Notes: generated from the sequence alone by a model not told the origin. Positions 1 through 5,254 are shown, numbered from the stretch's first letter. The stretch is 5,281 bases of DNA from Blautia sp. (GCA_030841965.1 JAUUSJ010000211.1:1-5281); one strand, 5' to 3'. A program made the numbers and translations.

Positions 1-19
1 TACTTACCACTAACTAAAT

Positions 20-205
20 GACATTGCTTTGCCGCTGGAGCACTGTCTGAGTGCCAAAGGCGCGAGTTTGCGGGAAGTGGCAAAAATCAGCGTATGTCGA
101 AAAACCGTGGGAACGAACGTGTTTTTCGAGGACATACCGACGGGCTCTCTTTGCGTCTGTCTCCCCCATCACCCCTACAAAAATTTTACACTCCCCTTTT
201 CCCTC
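20..205. repeat. Non-coding GC-shifted block, possible dispersed repeat element
   Basis: The stretch beyond the hsdM stop has no credible gene. Its first ~140 bases are clearly richer in G and C than the AT-rich genes around it. The rest is strongly pyrimidine-biased on the plus strand. It contains a small hairpin (40-44 with 50-54, five-base loop), flanked by a further pairing of 27-31 with 55-59, and a larger hairpin at 92-137. Short open frames cross it on the plus strand, but they overlap each other in two frames, have no Shine-Dalgarno and resemble no family I recognise, so I treat them as spurious. The abrupt composition change and nested hairpins suggest an inserted repeat element rather than ordinary intergenic DNA. 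This is inference, because only one copy is visible. Confidence 0.4.
92..137. other. Long imperfect hairpin downstream of hsdM
   Basis: GTATGTC (92-98) pairs with GACATAC (131-137) and GAAAAAC (99-105) with GTTTTTC (121-127). A three-base bulge lies at 128-130. Inside, CGT (106-108) can pair with ACG (117-119), leaving a single bulged T at 120. The total is 17 paired bases in two bulged arms. Read on the minus strand it lies 82 bases after the hsdM stop and is followed six bases later by a run of five T (82-86). It could therefore act as a weak terminator for the fic-hsdM transcript, but the bulged stem and distant short T-run are not typical. A structured repeat element is at least as likely. 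Confidence 0.55.
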
Positions 206-218
206 TCAAATTAACCAA

Positions 219-1721
219 CTAAATTTCCAATAATTTTTCTAATTCTTCCATTTCTTTTGCAATTTCCCTCTCTATCTCACGAATATTTGCCATTATCTCA
301 GATGTTGGTGGATATTCCACTGGCACATACTCCACTTCTTTATATTTGTTAATACTAAGGTCATATCCATTATCGACAATATCTTTCTTTGGAACCATAA
401 ATGACTTTTCTGTACGTTTTCTTTCCTTTTCTTTTTCAAGATTCCTAAATCTTTGAATAATATCAGGAATATCATTTTCAGCCACCGGAGTTCTCTTATC
501 ATCCAAACTAAATCCATCCGCTGTCATATCATAAAACCATACATTATCCGTTCCACCATGTTCCGTTTTTGTGAAAATTAAAATAGCTGTGGATACTCCC
601 GCATATGGTTTAAATACTCCAGAAGGCATCGAAATTACTGCTTCCAATCTCTGATTTTCTACAATTTCTTTTCTTATAGCCTTATGTGCTTTTGATGAAC
701 CAAACAACACTCCATCAGGAACGATACACGCACAACGTCCCTCAATTTTTAAAATACATAAGAATAGCGCTAAAAACAACAACTCCGTCTTCTTTGTTTT
801 GCACACCTTAAGCAAATCTCCTGAGACAGATTCTGCATCAAGACTTCCCTTAAAAGGTGGATTTGCCAAAACAAGCGAATATTTTTCCCTGTCCGAATTC
901 TGATCTGACAAGCTATCCCTATACTCAATAAACGGATTATCGATACCATGCGTCATCATATTCATTGCTCCAATACGAAGCATTGTTCTATCCATATCAT
1001 AACCATGAAACATATGATTCATATAATGATCTTTCTTCTGTTTGTCAAAGAATATCTCTTCTTTCCTTTTCTCTTTCAAGTATTCTCCTGAAGCAACTAA
1101 AAAACCTGATGTTCCACACGCTGGATCGCATATCGTTTCATCGGCTGATGGATTCATCATCTCAACCATCATCTTAATGATATGCCTTGGTGTTCTAAAC
1201 TGTCCATTTCTTCCAGACTGAGCAATCTTTGAAAGAAGATATTCATATACATCTCCTCTTACATCTGATGATTGTGCTTCATTCATCAATTCGTATATTT
1301 CATCTAATGAATCCACTACCTTTGATAAAAGGAGCGGTGTCGGCAACTTAAAAATAGCATCATCCATATACTTTGAATAAGCACTGTTTTTATCATTATG
1401 CAATGTCTTGATAAATGGAAATACCCATTCTTGTATTACACTGTACATCTTATCTGCTGGAAAGTCATGAAAAACCGACCATTTTAATTGAGCTCCATCT
1501 ATTACTCTTTCTCCTATCTTGACTTCTTCTGAAAATATACTTTTAAATGGAAGTCCAAGCATTGCACATTCTTTCGCTCTCTTATTGTCTGCATCATCAA
1601 GATCACGAATAAACATCATATATGTTATCTGTTCTATCACTTCTAAAGGATTTACTAATCCTCCTGCCGCAAAAACATCCCATAATCCATCAATTTTATT
1701 TTTCAATTCTCCTGTAATCAT
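219..1721 (-). CDS. hsdM: Type I restriction-modification DNA methyltransferase subunit HsdM
   Basis: This is the N6-adenine methyltransferase subunit of a type I restriction-modification system. It transfers methyl from S-adenosylmethionine to adenine in the site chosen by its partner HsdS. The 500 residues match the usual family length. An N-terminal helical HsdM domain spans about residues 1-150. The catalytic domain follows with GQFRTPRHI (173-181, motif X region), DPACGTSGFL (199-208, the SAM-binding motif I) and NPPF (287-290, motif IV, catalytic). A charged C-terminal helix (about 470-500) is the part that normally contacts HsdS. There is no target-recognition domain, so it should need an S subunit. 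The ATG directly follows the fic stop codon, and its Shine-Dalgarno GGGGG (1731-1735) lies nine bases upstream inside fic, so translation is probably coupled. The stop is TAG. No hsdS or hsdR is visible: the next 218 bases are non-coding. The protein looks intact but may be orphaned, or served by an S subunit encoded beyond the window. Confidence 0.95.
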   Translation of the reverse strand: MITGELKNKIDGLWDVFAAGGLVNPLEVIEQITYMMFIRDLDDADNKRAKECAMLGLPFKSIFSEEVKIGERVIDGAQLKWSVFHDFPADKMYSVIQEWVFPFIKTLHNDKNSAYSKYMDDAIFKLPTPLLLSKVVDSLDEIYELMNEAQSSDVRGDVYEYLLSKIAQSGRNGQFRTPRHIIKMMVEMMNPSADETICDPACGTSGFLVASGEYLKEKRKEEIFFDKQKKDHYMNHMFHGYDMDRTMLRIGAMNMMTHGIDNPFIEYRDSLSDQNSDREKYSLVLANPPFKGSLDAESVSGDLLKVCKTKKTELLFLALFLCILKIEGRCACIVPDGVLFGSSKAHKAIRKEIVENQRLEAVISMPSGVFKPYAGVSTAILIFTKTEHGGTDNVWFYDMTADGFSLDDKRTPVAENDIPDIIQRFRNLEKEKERKRTEKSFMVPKKDIVDNGYDLSINKYKEVEYVPVEYPPTSEIMANIREIEREIAKEMEELEKLLEI

Positions 1722-2780
1722 CTACTCATTCCCCCTATTCCAAGTATATTTGGTGTATCTTCCTCCACCAATTTTAAGGATTTCTCCCGATTCTACTAAA
1801 TCAGCTAAAGCTCTTTGAACTGTCACTTGACTGATATCTGGACATTTTTCAAGTATCTCCTTTTTAGTGACTGTTCCCACTGTTTCCTTAATAATCTCTC
1901 TTACTCTATCTGGCTTAGACATTCCTTCTATCGTCAATAGTTTTACTCTTGAAGAAAATTCTCTATATGCTGTAACAATAATCCCTAGCATATACTTTAC
2001 AAATGGTTCATAATCGTTAGTATTTTTATACCAATTATCTGAACTTGATTTCAAATTTTCATAGTACAAATCCTTTGTTGTCTCAATGAGTTTTTCTATA
2101 CTAATATACTTTCCAACAATATACCCTTCCCTATATAAAAGTAATAATGTGAGCAATCTACTCATTCTTCCGTTGCCATCATTGAAAGGATGAATGCAAA
2201 GAAAGTCCAGTATAAACATCGGTATTAAAATTAGTGATTCAACTCGGTTAGTAATCAACGCTTTTTCAAACGAATTACAAAGCTCTTCCATGGCTTCAGA
2301 AGTTTCCCAGGCGTGAACTGGTTCAAACCTAATATATTTATTTCCTTGATTGTCTTCTTCCTCTATAATATTATCTGCACTCTTATATTTTCCACCAATA
2401 TCAAATCCTTCAAATTTGTACAAATCTCTATGTAATTGTAAAATAATAGATGGTTTTATTGGAATGTATTCATAACTGTCATGGATTGTATTTAGAACAT
2501 CTCTATAACCTGCTATTTCTTGCTCATTCCGCGTTTTTGGCATTGTTTTATTTTTTACTAATGCCCTAATTCTCTCATCAGAAGTATATATCCCCTCAAT
2601 CTTATTAGATGCCTCTGTACTTTGAATCTTAGCAATCTCTACTAATTGTGTAAGTATATCTGCTTTTGCCTCAATAAACAAAGCTTGCTCCCCTTTATAT
2701 TCATGAATCTGTGTGAGGAACGAAACTATCTCTGGCGTAAGCATTTTCTTCCATTTTTCTGTATAATCAAAATCTCTCAT
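1722..2780 (-). CDS. Fic-domain protein (probable AMP-transferase) with N-terminal inhibitory helix and C-terminal winged helix
   Basis: Fic proteins usually transfer AMP from ATP to a hydroxyl side chain of a target protein. The 352 residues show the full active-site loop HPFNDGNGR (197-205), with catalytic His197, the acidic metal ligand Asp201 and Arg205 all present, so activity is expected. An inhibitory-helix motif SNKIEG (58-63, pattern S/T-x-x-x-E-G/N) lies N-terminal to the Fic core, as in self-inhibited class II Fic enzymes; Glu62 would hold the enzyme off. A flap-like stretch lies near 127-155. Residues about 290-349 form a winged helix-turn-helix (recognition helix near QVTVQRALADLVESG) that could bind DNA. 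The ATG has AAGTGAG (2790-2796) nine bases upstream. The gene ends in TAG directly against the hsdM ATG, so the two form an operon. Fic genes of this type are often seen beside type I restriction genes. The cellular target is unknown, and regulation of the operon by the winged helix is inference. Confidence 0.93.
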   Translation of the reverse strand: MRDFDYTEKWKKMLTPEIVSFLTQIHEYKGEQALFIEAKADILTQLVEIAKIQSTEASNKIEGIYTSDERIRALVKNKTMPKTRNEQEIAGYRDVLNTIHDSYEYIPIKPSIILQLHRDLYKFEGFDIGGKYKSADNIIEEEDNQGNKYIRFEPVHAWETSEAMEELCNSFEKALITNRVESLILIPMFILDFLCIHPFNDGNGRMSRLLTLLLLYREGYIVGKYISIEKLIETTKDLYYENLKSSSDNWYKNTNDYEPFVKYMLGIIVTAYREFSSRVKLLTIEGMSKPDRVREIIKETVGTVTKKEILEKCPDISQVTVQRALADLVESGEILKIGGGRYTKYTWNRGNE

Positions 2781-2812
2781 TTTTATTATCTCACTTCATA
2801 ATATATTTTTAC

Positions 2813-2834
2813 ATACACTATACATAAAGTGTAT
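2813..2834. promoter_or_regulatory. Inverted repeat over the fic -10, candidate operator
   Basis: ATACACT (2813-2819) and AGTGTAT (2828-2834) form a perfect seven-base inverted repeat separated by eight bases. The right arm overlaps the predicted -10 of fic and the left arm covers the likely transcription start. This geometry suits a dimeric DNA-binding regulator. The C-terminal winged helix of Fic itself is a candidate binder, but nothing in the sequence proves that. Confidence 0.45.
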
Positions 2835-2856
2835 AATTTAATTTGATCATTGTCAA
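2828..2856 (-). promoter_or_regulatory. Predicted promoter of the fic-hsdM operon
   Basis: On the minus strand there is a perfect TTGACA (2851-2856) followed after 17 bases by TACACT (2828-2833), a four-of-six match to TATAAT. A second possible -10, TATAGT (2817-2822, five of six), lacks a good -35. Transcription would begin around 2820, leaving a leader of about 40 bases before the fic ATG. The -10 lies inside one arm of an inverted repeat, so a repressor bound there would block initiation. Confidence 0.55.
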
Positions 2857-2901
2857 TATAATTTTATCAAAATTCAAAAAATGATAAAATTAAATTACAC
2901 T
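2828..2901. repeat. Nested AT-rich inverted repeats upstream of fic
   Basis: Three related copies of one AT-rich motif lie here. Copy A (2835-2849) reads AATTTAATTTGATCA, copy B (2855-2869) AATATAATTTTATCA, and copy C is inverted (2882-2896). B and C match at 14 of 15 bases and can fold with a 12-base loop. A and C also match, and extend outward into AGTGT on both sides (2828-2832 and 2897-2901), differing by a two-base gap and one mismatch. AGTGTA-type half-sites therefore occur three times (2813-2819, 2828-2834, 2896-2901). This suggests a multi-site operator or alternative foldings. AT-richness raises the chance level, but the length of the match is more than expected. Confidence 0.55.
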
Positions 2902-2934
2902 CAGTATCTTTCTAGTCGGATATCTTCACAAATA

Positions 2935-2974
2935 TAAGAAAACCACTACGACTATCGCCATAGTGATTTTCTTA
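2935..2974 (-). terminator. Rho-independent terminator after the MATE remnant, probably bidirectional
   Basis: TAAGAAAA (2935-2942) pairs with TTTTCTTA (2967-2974) and CACTA (2944-2948) with TAGTG (2961-2965), with one C-A mismatch between the two helices and a 12-base loop. An alternative inner stem ACTAT/ATAGT (2951-2955 with 2960-2964) is possible. Read on the minus strand, it begins 19 bases after the stop of the MATE remnant and its 3' arm is T-rich, as expected for a terminator. It separates the upstream genes from the fic promoter. Confidence 0.65.
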
Positions 2975-2993
2975 ATTTCTAACGCTTCGATTA

Positions 2994-3284
2994 TTACACT
3001 TTTCTTGCATCTATCCTAATATCTCTTAGCGTCTTTTTAAACTGAATCGAAAAAACTATAATCATTGTTAATACCGATATAGTATCTGCAACTGGCTCTG
3101 CTAAAAACACTGCATATACCTGCTTTTCCCAATGCTATTAATGTTTGCTACAATGACATTTGTACTCCTATCAAAATGCCAGTGGCAAAATAAATATGTA
3201 TTCCCTGAATAGTCATCTCTATTAGTTCAGAATCCGGAGTAAATGGCAAAATAACATATCTTCCTGTAACTTCTTTTGATACAT
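2994..3284 (-). pseudogene. Decayed C-terminal fragment of a MATE-family multidrug/cation antiporter
   Basis: MATE proteins are 12-helix membrane antiporters of about 450 residues that export drugs or metabolites. Only pieces of the last quarter are visible. From about 3267 downward, one frame reads TGRYVILPFTPDSELIEMTI then HIYFATGILIGVQMSL, as in the late helices of this family, followed by an in-frame TAG (3148-3150) and QTLIALGKA. At about 3110-3120 the reading frame shifts and the protein resumes as VYAVFLAEPVADTISVLTMI then IVFSIQFKKTLRDIRIDARK, ending at TAA (2994-2996). In full-length members another helix lies between these two pieces, so an internal deletion of roughly one membrane segment produced the frame change. 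With a nonsense codon, a frameshift and no N-terminal three quarters, the gene cannot make a transporter. Family assignment is from remembered family features, not a search. The left boundary of similarity is uncertain; the ATG at 3282-3284 is in a different frame from the MATE tail. Confidence 0.75.
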
Positions 3285-3291
3285 ATCTCTG

Positions 3292-3336
3292 CCCTCCTTT
3301 GCTTCTTATTTTATCATGAGAGCATTATTATTTGAA
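3292..3336 (-). promoter_or_regulatory. Predicted promoter and Shine-Dalgarno in front of the MATE remnant
   Basis: On the minus strand TTCAAA (3331-3336) is followed after 17 bases by TAAAAT (3308-3313). A very strong Shine-Dalgarno AAAGGAGGG (3292-3300) comes next, seven bases before an ATG (3282-3284). The ATG opens only 20 codons (to 3222) because it is out of frame with the MATE tail. An imperfect 18-base palindrome (3340-3357, one mismatched pair) lies just upstream of the -35. These signals probably belonged to the original, now mostly deleted gene. Confidence 0.45.
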
Positions 3337-3392
3337 GTAACTATTAAATTTATTAGTAATAATTTCCTTCCTTGTCTCAAATCTAGCACAAA

Positions 3393-4286
3393 TTATTTTT
3401 TCGAGAATGCCAGACAGGCTGCCCCTAATAATCCAGAATCTTCACTCAGCGTGGAACGACGGATTTTAATAAATGATTTCATATTCTCATAAACCTTACT
3501 CTTTACCAATTCTTCCACTTCTTCCACAAAACCCTCTATTTTTAACGCCACTGAGCCTCCCAAAATTACAATTTCTGGGTCCGCAAAAGCATAAATGAAG
3601 GCAATGAAATTCGCCAGATAGTTTTTGGCGTCCATCATAATCTCTTTCGCTTTCTCATTTCCCTCCAAAGCCAACTCATTCACTTCTCCCGCATGTCTTA
3701 CCTCAAGTCCCGCTGCTTTGGCTCTGCTTGTGATGGCAGTTCCGCTGCTAATCGCCTCAATTCCCCCTGGAATAATAGAACCATGAGATGGACCGTCTTG
3801 CATCATAATACAATTCGCAACCTCATTTGCATAACCGTGAGCACCGAGATAAATCTTTTTATCTATGACAAAGCCCGCTCCTAGACCTGTAGAGACAGTT
3901 AAAAACTGTACATATCGATAATTCTTTCCCTCTCCAATAACCGCCTCAGCTAATCCTGCGAGATTAGCATCATTTTCTAAGTATACTGGAACTTTAACTA
4001 ACTTCTCTAGCTCTTTTGCTACATATAGCTTCTGCCATCCTCCTTTTAAGTTTGGAGGTGTTAAAATCTGACCGTGAATCAAATCAAGTGGTCCTGGACA
4101 GGACATTCCGATACCGACAATCTCTTCCTTCCACTCCTTCATCACTTCTGCGATTTTTCTCAATGTCACATCTGGATTTTTCGTATCCGTCTCAAATTGT
4201 ACACGGTATGTAATCTCATAATTCTCATTTATTAATGCTACACGTGTATTAGTTCCTCCAATATCAATTCCGACTGCATATTTCAT
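3393..4286 (-). CDS. ROK-family sugar kinase-like protein lacking the zinc motif
   Basis: ROK proteins phosphorylate sugars such as glucose, fructose or N-acetylmannosamine, or act as sugar-responsive repressors. With no N-terminal helix-turn-helix and 297 residues, this one is of the kinase type. Seen in sequence: the phosphate-binding DIGGTNTR (8-15), PGP (64-66), LENDAN (103-108) with the probable catalytic base Asp106, STGLGAG (132-138) and a second nucleotide-binding ILGGS late in the protein. The sugar-contacting Glu of the family's GExGH motif is kept as Glu155 (NEVAN, 154-158), but the zinc-ligand His is Asn158. The usual CxCGxxGCxE motif is replaced by a cysteine-free stretch leading to GGIEAISSGTA. 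It therefore belongs to a zinc-independent branch and its substrate cannot be read off. The ATG follows the upstream TAA with one base between them; AAGGAG lies 12 bases upstream of it, inside the preceding gene, so expression is probably coupled. Stop is TAA; no clear terminator follows. Confidence 0.9.
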   Translation of the reverse strand: MKYAVGIDIGGTNTRVALINENYEITYRVQFETDTKNPDVTLRKIAEVMKEWKEEIVGIGMSCPGPLDLIHGQILTPPNLKGGWQKLYVAKELEKLVKVPVYLENDANLAGLAEAVIGEGKNYRYVQFLTVSTGLGAGFVIDKKIYLGAHGYANEVANCIMMQDGPSHGSIIPGGIEAISSGTAITSRAKAAGLEVRHAGEVNELALEGNEKAKEIMMDAKNYLANFIAFIYAFADPEIVILGGSVALKIEGFVEEVEELVKSKVYENMKSFIKIRRSTLSEDSGLLGAACLAFSKK

Positions 4287-4287
4287 C

Positions 4288-4827
4288 TTATTTAACTGCT
4301 CCTTTCTTCTGCTGCTTGTATTCCTCTTTCGTTAAAATTTCTTTTTCATCAATGAATTTCATATTTAACCCACCATTGGATTCTCCCCAAAAATCATAGA
4401 TAGCACTATTCCATGACCCTATAACAGAAATAATCAACATAACTATAATTAACAATGCACCCATATATGGCATAAATTGTGTATTAATCCCTAAAAACCA
4501 CAAATTGACACTAATCATCCAGACAATAGATACAACCAATCCAACTATATATTGCAGTAAACTACATTTAGAGATACGATTTGGATATTGATTGATATAA
4601 TAATGTGAGTACAAAAATGAAATATTAGTAGAAAATTTTTGATTCCAACCAATAAATTTTTTTATTAGAATTCTCGCCAAGAAATCAGATTGGATATCAT
4701 AGTATTTTTTTGTTTTATCATGTTCATTCCAAATTGTATAATATCGGCATACGGGATAAACCATCCCCAATATTGGTAATAAAAGAAATACCAGATATGC
4801 TATTAAAACGAAAATTACTGTTGTCAC
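4288..4827 (-). CDS. Three-helix membrane protein of unknown function
   Basis: I do not recognise this 179-residue protein. It has a hydrophobic N-terminal segment (about 4-26) with no cleavage site I would trust, then a polar, aromatic- and Lys-rich stretch (27-88). Two closely spaced membrane segments follow (about 90-113 and 119-139), then a hydrophilic tail. The tail ends LTKEEYKQQKKGA, which slightly resembles the end of a SHOCT-type short helical domain; that is a weak hint only. The start is GTG (4825-4827). GGGAGGGAG lies 10 bases upstream, right after the stop of the truncated ATPase, and no ATG nearby has a comparable ribosome site. The stop TAA is one base before the ROK start, so the two are co-translated. 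Pairing with a sugar kinase might suggest a role in sugar uptake or sensing, but the protein is too small for a typical transporter, and no function is proposed. Confidence 0.8.
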   Translation of the reverse strand: MTTVIFVLIAYLVFLLLPILGMVYPVCRYYTIWNEHDKTKKYYDIQSDFLARILIKKFIGWNQKFSTNISFLYSHYYINQYPNRISKCSLLQYIVGLVVSIVWMISVNLWFLGINTQFMPYMGALLIIVMLIISVIGSWNSAIYDFWGESNGGLNMKFIDEKEILTKEEYKQQKKGAVK

Positions 4828-4845
4828 CTTATACGCTCTCCCTCC

Positions 4846-4962
4846 CTAAGAAATATCTAAAATTTCATAATCTCTTGGCATATTTTGCAACGAATCTAAA
4901 ATTTGGTATAAAGTAGATTTACTAGTTTCATTAACACCTATAATCAAAATATATCTCTTCAA
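4846..4962 (-). pseudogene. Truncated zeta-toxin-like P-loop ATPase/kinase
   Basis: A 38-codon frame starts at TTG (4960-4962) with a good Shine-Dalgarno (AAAAGGA, 4970-4976) seven bases upstream. It begins KRYILIIGVNETSKSTLYQI then LDSLQNMPR, which matches the N-terminus of small P-loop proteins of the zeta-toxin/predicted-ATPase type. Those normally read GVNGAGKSTLYQ and run to about 200 residues. Here the Walker A reads GVNETSKST, so the glycine before the catalytic lysine is Ser14, and similarity ends after about 30 residues. The last eight residues are unrelated and end at TAG (4846-4848). The gene is therefore both truncated and degraded at its nucleotide-binding site. Its start overlaps the old stop of the antitoxin-like gene upstream (TTG/TGA), the arrangement of a coupled pair. 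The membrane-protein gene follows 18 bases later. The family call is from motif recognition only. Confidence 0.6.
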
Positions 4963-5155
4963 AATAAATTCCTTTTCATTACCTGTTTCTACTTTCTTTG
5001 AAGCAAAAAATTTCCAATCAATTCAAAAAATTCTTGTTCTTCCTCTGTTTTTGCTTCTAATATCAGCTGGAGTGTATCCTCTGGTTGCAATTGTATTATA
5101 TCTTTTTTTCATCTTTCTCACAACCTAATTTTCCCATTTTAATAATAAATTGCAT
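4959..5155 (-). pseudogene. Antitoxin-like small acidic protein, broken by a frameshift and a TAG
   Basis: The ATG at 5153-5155, preceded by AGGGG four bases upstream, opens MGKLGCEKDEKK-like coding (from its seventh codon) that stops at 5096-5098. In the next frame, directly after a run of seven T (5103-5109, plus strand), a clearly protein-like sequence continues: DIIQLQPEDTLQLILEAKTE, then EEQEFFELIGNFLLQRK. Adding one base to the run would join the two. The second part meets an in-frame TAG (4989-4991), after which the same frame reads KQVMKRNLF and stops at TGA (4959-4961), overlapping the TTG of the ATPase remnant. The restored product would be about 64 residues, acidic and helical, sitting immediately before a zeta-like ATPase, which fits an antitoxin-type partner. 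I do not know its family name. Two separate lesions favour a pseudogene over a sequencing error, although the homopolymer lesion alone could be either. Confidence 0.6.
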
Positions 5156-5225
5156 GTTACCCCTGAATTTTTACCACTTACTTGTAAAGCTAAAATAAAT
5201 AAATTTTTTGTTGTATAATAATATC

Positions 5226-5254
5226 ATTATAGGTAATTGCGAAACGAGTGGGAA
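5226..5254 (-). promoter_or_regulatory. Predicted promoter of the antitoxin/ATPase remnants-membrane protein-ROK operon
   Basis: On the minus strand a perfect TATAAT (5226-5231) lies 17 bases downstream of TTCCCA (5249-5254, four of six to TTGACA). Transcription would start near 5219 and reach the broken antitoxin ATG after about 65 bases. No other good promoter is seen between here and the ROK gene, so the two intact genes probably depend on it. Confidence 0.5.

Noticed and set aside
20..218. CRISPR array or attachment site in the GC-shifted block
   Set aside because: There are no regularly spaced direct repeats, no duplicated core and no integrase or cas gene nearby.
29..233. Two overlapping plus-strand frames of about 60 codons at the left end
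   Set aside because: They lie in different frames over the same hairpin-rich block, lack ribosome sites and resemble no protein family; one runs into the end of hsdM.
965..1177. Plus-strand frame opposite hsdM (and similar short frames opposite fic and the ROK gene)
   Set aside because: They are antisense shadows of conserved coding sequence with no start signals.
3340..3357. Imperfect AT-only palindrome considered as a terminator for the ROK gene
   Set aside because: It has no GC stem, no loop and no T-run placed after it; it may be an operator or chance in AT-rich sequence.
4710..4916. Plus-strand frame of 68 codons across the membrane-protein start
   Set aside because: It is antisense to the GTG-started gene and the ATPase remnant and has no ribosome site.
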